From: Planctomycetota bacterium
Lineage (GTDB): Bacteria; Planctomycetota; SZUA-567; H5-PLA8; CALKMO01
NCBI GenBank assembly: GCA_026417845.1
Contig: JAOACM010000020.1
Location: forward strand, 1-18,190
Direction of reading: 5' to 3'
Length of the DNA stretch: 18,190 nucleotides
The notes beneath the pieces were generated by a model, which was not told where the DNA came from, did no database searches, and saw only the letters and a list, made by a program, of their open reading frames with translations. The translations under genes were made by a program, and so were the position numbers. Below are positions 15,178 to 18,190 of this stretch, piece after piece (position 1 is the stretch's first letter; each line of letters begins with the position of its first letter).

Positions 15178-15204
15178 CATGGGAGCGGGCGGTCCGCTCC
15201 CATG
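15178..15204 (+). promoter_or_regulatory. 11-bp hairpin in the transposase leader
   Basis: CATGGGAGCGG (15178-15188) and CCGCTCCCATG (15194-15204) form a perfect 11-bp stem with a 5-base loop; a further GGC/GCC pairing can extend it with a small bulge. It lies about 65 bp before the transposase start. In several insertion sequences such leader structures limit transposase made from read-through transcripts, and this is a plausible role here. The sequence CCCATGGGAAA occurs before the hairpin (15160-15170) and again across the transposase start (15267-15277). Confidence 0.5.
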
Positions 15205-15269
15205 CGCCGTAACGTGGTGCCCGCAGGGGGGCATATAAGAGATATCGGCGAGCTGGAAGAGGTCGTCCC

Positions 15270-16226
15270 ATGGGAAAAGTCCGCTACAAGGTCGGGAACT
15301 GGCGGGAATACAATCGCGCCCTCAAGAACAGGTATAACCTGAACCTCTGGATAAGCCCCGACGTCGTTGTGGGATGGCTGGCCGCGCCTGAGGGGAGGCG
15401 GTGGCGCGGCAGGCCGCGCATCTACAGCGATGCAGCCATCACGCTCTGCATGATGCTGCGGGTATTGTTCCGGTTGCCGTTGCGAGGGTGCGAGGGATTT
15501 GTCCGATCGTTGTTCGTGATGGTTGGTATTTCGGTGGATCGGATACCGGACTACACGACGATATGCCGGCGCGGTAGGGAGCTGGAGGTGGATTTGCCGA
15601 GCGCGAGGAGGGGAGGGGCGGTGGATGTGGCATTCGATTCGAGCGGGCTGAAGGTATGTGGGGAGGGGGAGTGGAAGGTAAGGGTGCATGGGAAGAGCCG
15701 GCGGAGGGGATGGAGGAAGATACACATAGGCGTTGATGTGGAGAGCGGGGAGATAGTGGCTGTGGAGGTGACGCGGGAAGGGGAGCACGATTCGAGGGTT
15801 GGGAGGCGGATGGTGGAGGATATAGTAAGGAGCGGGAGGAGGCTGAGGAACGGGTATGCAGATGGGAGCTACGATACTCGGAAGATGCGGGAGGCGATAG
15901 CAGAGGCAGGAGGGCGAGCCGTGATACCGCCGAGGCGGAACGCGAAGATATGGAAGAGGCATGGGGGGGCCGGGCCTCCTGATTCGAGGGACGAGGATTT
16001 GAGGTATATCCGGAAGTTTGGGAGGAGGAGATGGAGGGAGGCGATGGGATATGGGAAGAGGAATCTGGCTGAGAGCTGGGTATCGAGGTACAAGAGGGTT
16101 ATTGGAGAGGATATGATGTCGCGGGGGAAGGAGAATCAGTGTGTGGAGGTCCGGATTGGCGCGGCGATACTGAACCGGATGGCGATGCTCGGCATGCCGG
16201 ATTCGTACGCGGTGAAAGTCGTGTGA
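15270..16226 (+). CDS. IS5-family (IS903-group) DDE transposase
   Basis: A 318-residue transposase that cuts and joins the element's ends. It aligns by eye with the IS903 transposase throughout. The N-terminal NWREYNRALKNR corresponds to NWPAYNNALRQR, and the middle GEGEWKVRVHGKSRRRGWRK and the C-terminal LNRMAMLGMP also correspond. The catalytic triad is visible: D123 in AFDSSGLKV, D198 in YADGSYDTR and E268 in NLAESWVSRYK. The ATG at 15270 has GAGG seven bases upstream. The 193-bp leader is longer than usual for this group and contains an 11-bp hairpin. The gene appears full length with no frameshift. Its terminal repeats match those of the 127-bp element at 2183-2309, which it could move in trans. 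Confidence 0.95.
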   Translation: MGKVRYKVGNWREYNRALKNRYNLNLWISPDVVVGWLAAPEGRRWRGRPRIYSDAAITLCMMLRVLFRLPLRGCEGFVRSLFVMVGISVDRIPDYTTICRRGRELEVDLPSARRGGAVDVAFDSSGLKVCGEGEWKVRVHGKSRRRGWRKIHIGVDVESGEIVAVEVTREGEHDSRVGRRMVEDIVRSGRRLRNGYADGSYDTRKMREAIAEAGGRAVIPPRRNAKIWKRHGGAGPPDSRDEDLRYIRKFGRRRWREAMGYGKRNLAESWVSRYKRVIGEDMMSRGKENQCVEVRIGAAILNRMAMLGMPDSYAVKVV

Positions 16227-16318
16227 CCGGTGGAGGGGACAAGGGGGCATTCCACCCACCCGCCCGATTTATGCAACAAAGCCCCAGCTTCCTATCATTC
16301 CTTCTCGGGCGCTTGCGG

Positions 16319-16346
16319 TTGACAATTTCCGGCCGAGGGCTAGAGT
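16319..16346 (+). promoter_or_regulatory. Sigma-70-like promoter to the right of the insertion sequence
   Basis: TTGACA (16319-16324) is followed after 16 bases by TAGAGT (16341-16346). It lies 36 bp outside the right end of the element and points to the right. The next recognised gene begins some 700-800 bp later, so it would make a long leader or an independent small RNA. The -10 match is modest. Confidence 0.35.
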
Positions 16347-16866
16347 TATCGTTCGTAGCGAGTGCGTCTTCTGCGATGGCAATCTGATTGTGGCCGGAGC
16401 CCGCGCAGAGCGGAATGCTGAGTCAGCGGTGCGCCCGCCAGGGGGGCGCGGCTGGCCGGGGAGCGCAACTGTAGATGTGCAGGATTAACCAAGCCAACCC
16501 AAACTGGTCGTTGCGCGTTGCTTTGCCTGCCCACCGGCAGGGGAGAGATTCCGACAGAAATGCCGGCGCTCTCGGCGATTAGGACCATCTCCCCCGCGGT
16601 GCTCGCTACACTGGTCCAGTCATTGACAAGCTTTGGAGGAGTCGCTACGAACAGAAAGGTAGATCCGTTCGGTGGGGCAGGGAAAGGCCGCCAGGAGGAT
16701 GGGAGGACGAGAGCCGGCTGAGCCTGCAAAGAGACGCGGAAGGGGTGCCAGGCAGGGAAGTCGATAAGAGTTTGCCCAGAAACCCGCCGCCGGGAAGTTT
16801 ACGACCTTACGTTCCCTGCTCCGTGTCGGGAGGTTTGAGGGATAGGTTCTAAAGGTTCTAGTGTCC

Positions 16867-16919
16867 GAAACCTCCAGACAATGTTTACGGGCAACTTGCC
16901 CGCCAGTTATGGAGGTTTC
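16867..16919 (+). promoter_or_regulatory. Nested palindrome upstream of the DUF4914-like gene
   Basis: An outer perfect inverted repeat GAAACCTCCA/TGGAGGTTTC (16867-16876 and 16910-16919) encloses an inner one, CGGGCAA/TTGCCCG (16888-16894 and 16896-16902, one-base loop). A tandem AGGTTCTA lies just before it (16844-16860). The arrangement could be an RNA leader structure, a regulator site or a transposon remnant. The repeats are seen directly; function is unknown. Confidence 0.55.
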
Positions 16920-17122
16920 CGGGCAGGCTTTGAGCGCCTATCCGGCAATCTCCGGCCAAATCTGAAGGGCTGCTGCGGAACCTTTGGATGCCGCAGGAGT
17001 TTCGGATGGGCTCTAAAGCCGGAATCCAGGATGGAACCGGGCGGATCGGGACACTGAAGCTCTACCGCCTGAGGGAAGAAAGGAAAGGACTTATACAAGT
17101 GGGATCGCTGCAGGAAAAACGG

Positions 17123-18190
17123 ATGGCTTCCGCGGGATCGGCGGTAGATCTCATGGTGCGAATGATGATGCCCGAAGGTGCGGCGCGCAGGCCGGAAGAG
17201 AGAAGCGCCGACTCGTTGTCGAAAGAAGAGATCATCAGCATCCTGAGGCCTCCGGCCGAACTGCGCGAGATATTTGAGGCATGCAAATGCTTGCGGGCAG
17301 CAAGTACGATAGACGAGCTGGTGGTCGTTTCGTACGGCGGCGACGTGAATCGCCTTTTCGAAACCGCATACGAGCTCCCGGACGGAAGGCGCGTTGTCGA
17401 AGCCGTTACCGCGAAGGTCCGCAACGGCATTGTCGCCAATTACGTCGAACCGTACATGAGGCGCCGCGATCCGGACTGCATGCTGATCGGAGATGGTCTT
17501 CCTACGGACAAGGAGACGTTCCGCCAGAGGTTTGGCCGGGATTTTGATCCGTTGCGGCAGGAAACGTTCGCGTGGCTGAAGGCGCAATCCCTTCTGACTT
17601 ACGGCTTCGTTGCCGGCAAACCGGGGATGGGCGTGGATGCCCTGGTGGTCGCCCCAAGCAACGCGGGTTTCTTCGCTCTGGGCCTCGCTTTGCTTCAGGG
17701 CATAATACCATTGAAGGAAATTCCTCAGACGTTCAATCCAAGGGCCGTAATCTACGTGGCGCCCGTGTTCAGGCACATCTATTTCGATGGCAAGCAGGTC
17801 GTCGTCCACAGGCGGAGCGAAACTCTGCATGAGATCTTCTCGTTCAACCTTTATCCGGGCCCGAGCGCGAAAAAGGGCATCTACGGTGTACTTCTGGAAG
17901 TCGGCGAGCGCGAAGGATGGGTAGCGCCTCATTGTTCGACCGTCCAGGTCGTAACTCCGTACGATAACGTCATGACGATCATGCATGAAGGCGCCAGCGG
18001 CGGCGGAAAGAGCGAGATGCTGGAACAGGCCCACAGAGAACCGGACGGACGGCTGCTGGTCGGAGAAAATCTCGTAACCGGCGAGCGTCTATATCTGGAG
18101 ATACCCAGGAGCTGCGAGTTGCGGCCGGTCAACGACGACATGGCGATCTGTCACCCGTCTATCCAGAAGGAGCCTGGTAAGCTGACCTTG
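17123..18190 (+). CDS. DUF4914-like protein with PEP-carboxykinase-style P-loop (3' end outside window)
   Basis: At least 356 codons, open to the right edge. I recognise the sequence from memory as DUF4914-like, with family-like blocks YMRRRDPDCML, APSNAGFFALGLALLQG, VIYVAPVFRHIYFDGKQVVV, NLYPGPSAKKGIYGVLL and STVQVVTPYDNVMTIMHEGA. The last leads into GASGGGKSEMLEQ (codons at 17990-18028), a Walker A-type nucleotide-binding loop like those of PEP carboxykinases and HPr kinases. The biochemical function is not established to my knowledge. The start is uncertain. ATG 17123 has AGGA seven bases upstream, ATG 17006 has AGGAG six bases upstream, GTG 17099 and a run of ATGs at 17162-17170 are also in frame, and clear family similarity begins only near 17220. 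Long open frames on the opposite strand are shadows. A nested palindrome lies upstream. Confidence 0.82.
   Translation, partial: MASAGSAVDLMVRMMMPEGAARRPEERSADSLSKEEIISILRPPAELREIFEACKCLRAASTIDELVVVSYGGDVNRLFETAYELPDGRRVVEAVTAKVRNGIVANYVEPYMRRRDPDCMLIGDGLPTDKETFRQRFGRDFDPLRQETFAWLKAQSLLTYGFVAGKPGMGVDALVVAPSNAGFFALGLALLQGIIPLKEIPQTFNPRAVIYVAPVFRHIYFDGKQVVVHRRSETLHEIFSFNLYPGPSAKKGIYGVLLEVGEREGWVAPHCSTVQVVTPYDNVMTIMHEGASGGGKSEMLEQAHREPDGRLLVGENLVTGERLYLEIPRSCELRPVNDDMAICHPSIQKEPGKLTL

Larger units (their letters stand above)
15077..16283 (+). mobile_element. Complete IS5-family (IS903-group) insertion sequence, 1207 bp
   Basis: Both ends carry the same 16-bp terminal inverted repeat, GGCTTTGTTGCATAAA (15077-15092, and its complement at 16268-16283), close to the known IS903 end. 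It encloses one transposase gene with intact catalytic residues, so it may be active. A possible hairpin follows the transposase gene (GGTGGA 16229-16234 / TCCACC 16251-16256). The flanking bases (left CTCTACATC, right CCAGCTTCC) show no 9-bp duplication. The coding strand is unusually rich in purines, with AGG used for most arginines. That differs from the surrounding genes and fits recent arrival. Confidence 0.92.
16284..17122. other. Long non-coding stretch with several hairpins
   Basis: No convincing gene: frames on both strands are short, proline/arginine-rich and unlike known families. Structures seen are a sigma-70-like promoter pair (16319-16346), an 11-bp palindrome GCTGAGTCAGC (16417-16427), GCGCCC/GGGCGC (16431-16436 and 16444-16449), CCTGCC/GGCAGG (16526-16531 and 16536-16541), a tandem AGGTTCTA (16844-16851 and 16853-16860) and a nested palindrome (16867-16919). 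No tRNA cloverleaf or rRNA sequence was recognised. The DUF4914-like frame is open back to 16934, so up to about 190 bp at the right could belong to that gene. Confidence 0.55.

Noticed and set aside
16625..16653. Second TTGACA with a TACGAA 17 bases later
   Set aside because: The -10 match is only three of six, there is no gene directly downstream, and it is not distinguishable from chance.
16346..16729. 127-codon minus-strand frame right of the insertion sequence
   Set aside because: It is Pro/Ser/Arg-rich, has no recognisable domain, and its region contains several hairpins, which fits non-coding DNA better.
16907..18034. 375-codon open frame on the minus strand
   Set aside because: The plus strand frame here carries clear DUF4914-like blocks and a P-loop, so this is its antisense shadow.
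1..18190. CRISPR arrays, tRNA and rRNA genes
   Set aside because: I saw no array of regularly spaced identical repeats, no cloverleaf-like sequence with a T-loop motif, and no rRNA sequence on either strand.

Overview
The window is GC-rich bacterial chromosome from a diderm. It encodes a periplasmic adaptor/MacB-type exporter, a tethered solute-binding protein and an ETF:quinone oxidoreductase. Despite the high GC, ATA is a common isoleucine codon. The mix of genes (binding-protein/MalF fusion, DUF4914-type protein, ECF sigma/anti-sigma pair) looks like an uncultivated member of the planctomycete/PVC-like or a neighbouring deep-branching phylum. This placement is inferred from remembered family distributions; no marker gene is present.

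Nearly everything from 1 to 15042 is on the minus strand. In transcription order (right to left) it reads: an ETF-QO (13321-15042); an ECF sigma factor and its membrane zinc-finger anti-sigma factor (12493-13041, 11718-12338); an isopropylmalate/tartrate-type dehydrogenase (10387-11454); a two-gene sugar-type ABC importer (7150-9903 and 5049-7007); a tripartite-type exporter made of adaptor, ATPase and MacB-like permease (3159-4712, 2500-3162, 782-1990); and the start of a DrrA-type ABC ATPase that runs off the left edge (1-349).

The importer is the most unusual system. Its first protein fuses a membrane-anchored extracellular solute-binding protein to a MalF-type permease. Its second is a MalG-type permease carrying an insertion of about 400 residues in the first extracytoplasmic loop. 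That insertion contains about five copies of a module resembling a segment of GH42-type glycosidases. No MalK-type ATPase is in the window, so the ATPase must be encoded elsewhere.

Two related mobile elements are present. A complete IS5-family (IS903-group) insertion sequence lies at 15077-16283. A 127-bp full-length foldback element (MITE) with nearly the same termini lies at 2183-2309 and separates the exporter ATPase gene from its permease gene. The left end of the insertion sequence carries a good outward promoter aimed at the ETF-QO gene. Neither element has a visible target duplication.

From 16284 to about 17122 there is no convincing gene, but there are several hairpins, including a nested palindrome at 16867-16919. 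A plus-strand gene for a DUF4914-like protein with a PEP-carboxykinase-style P-loop then starts and runs off the right edge.
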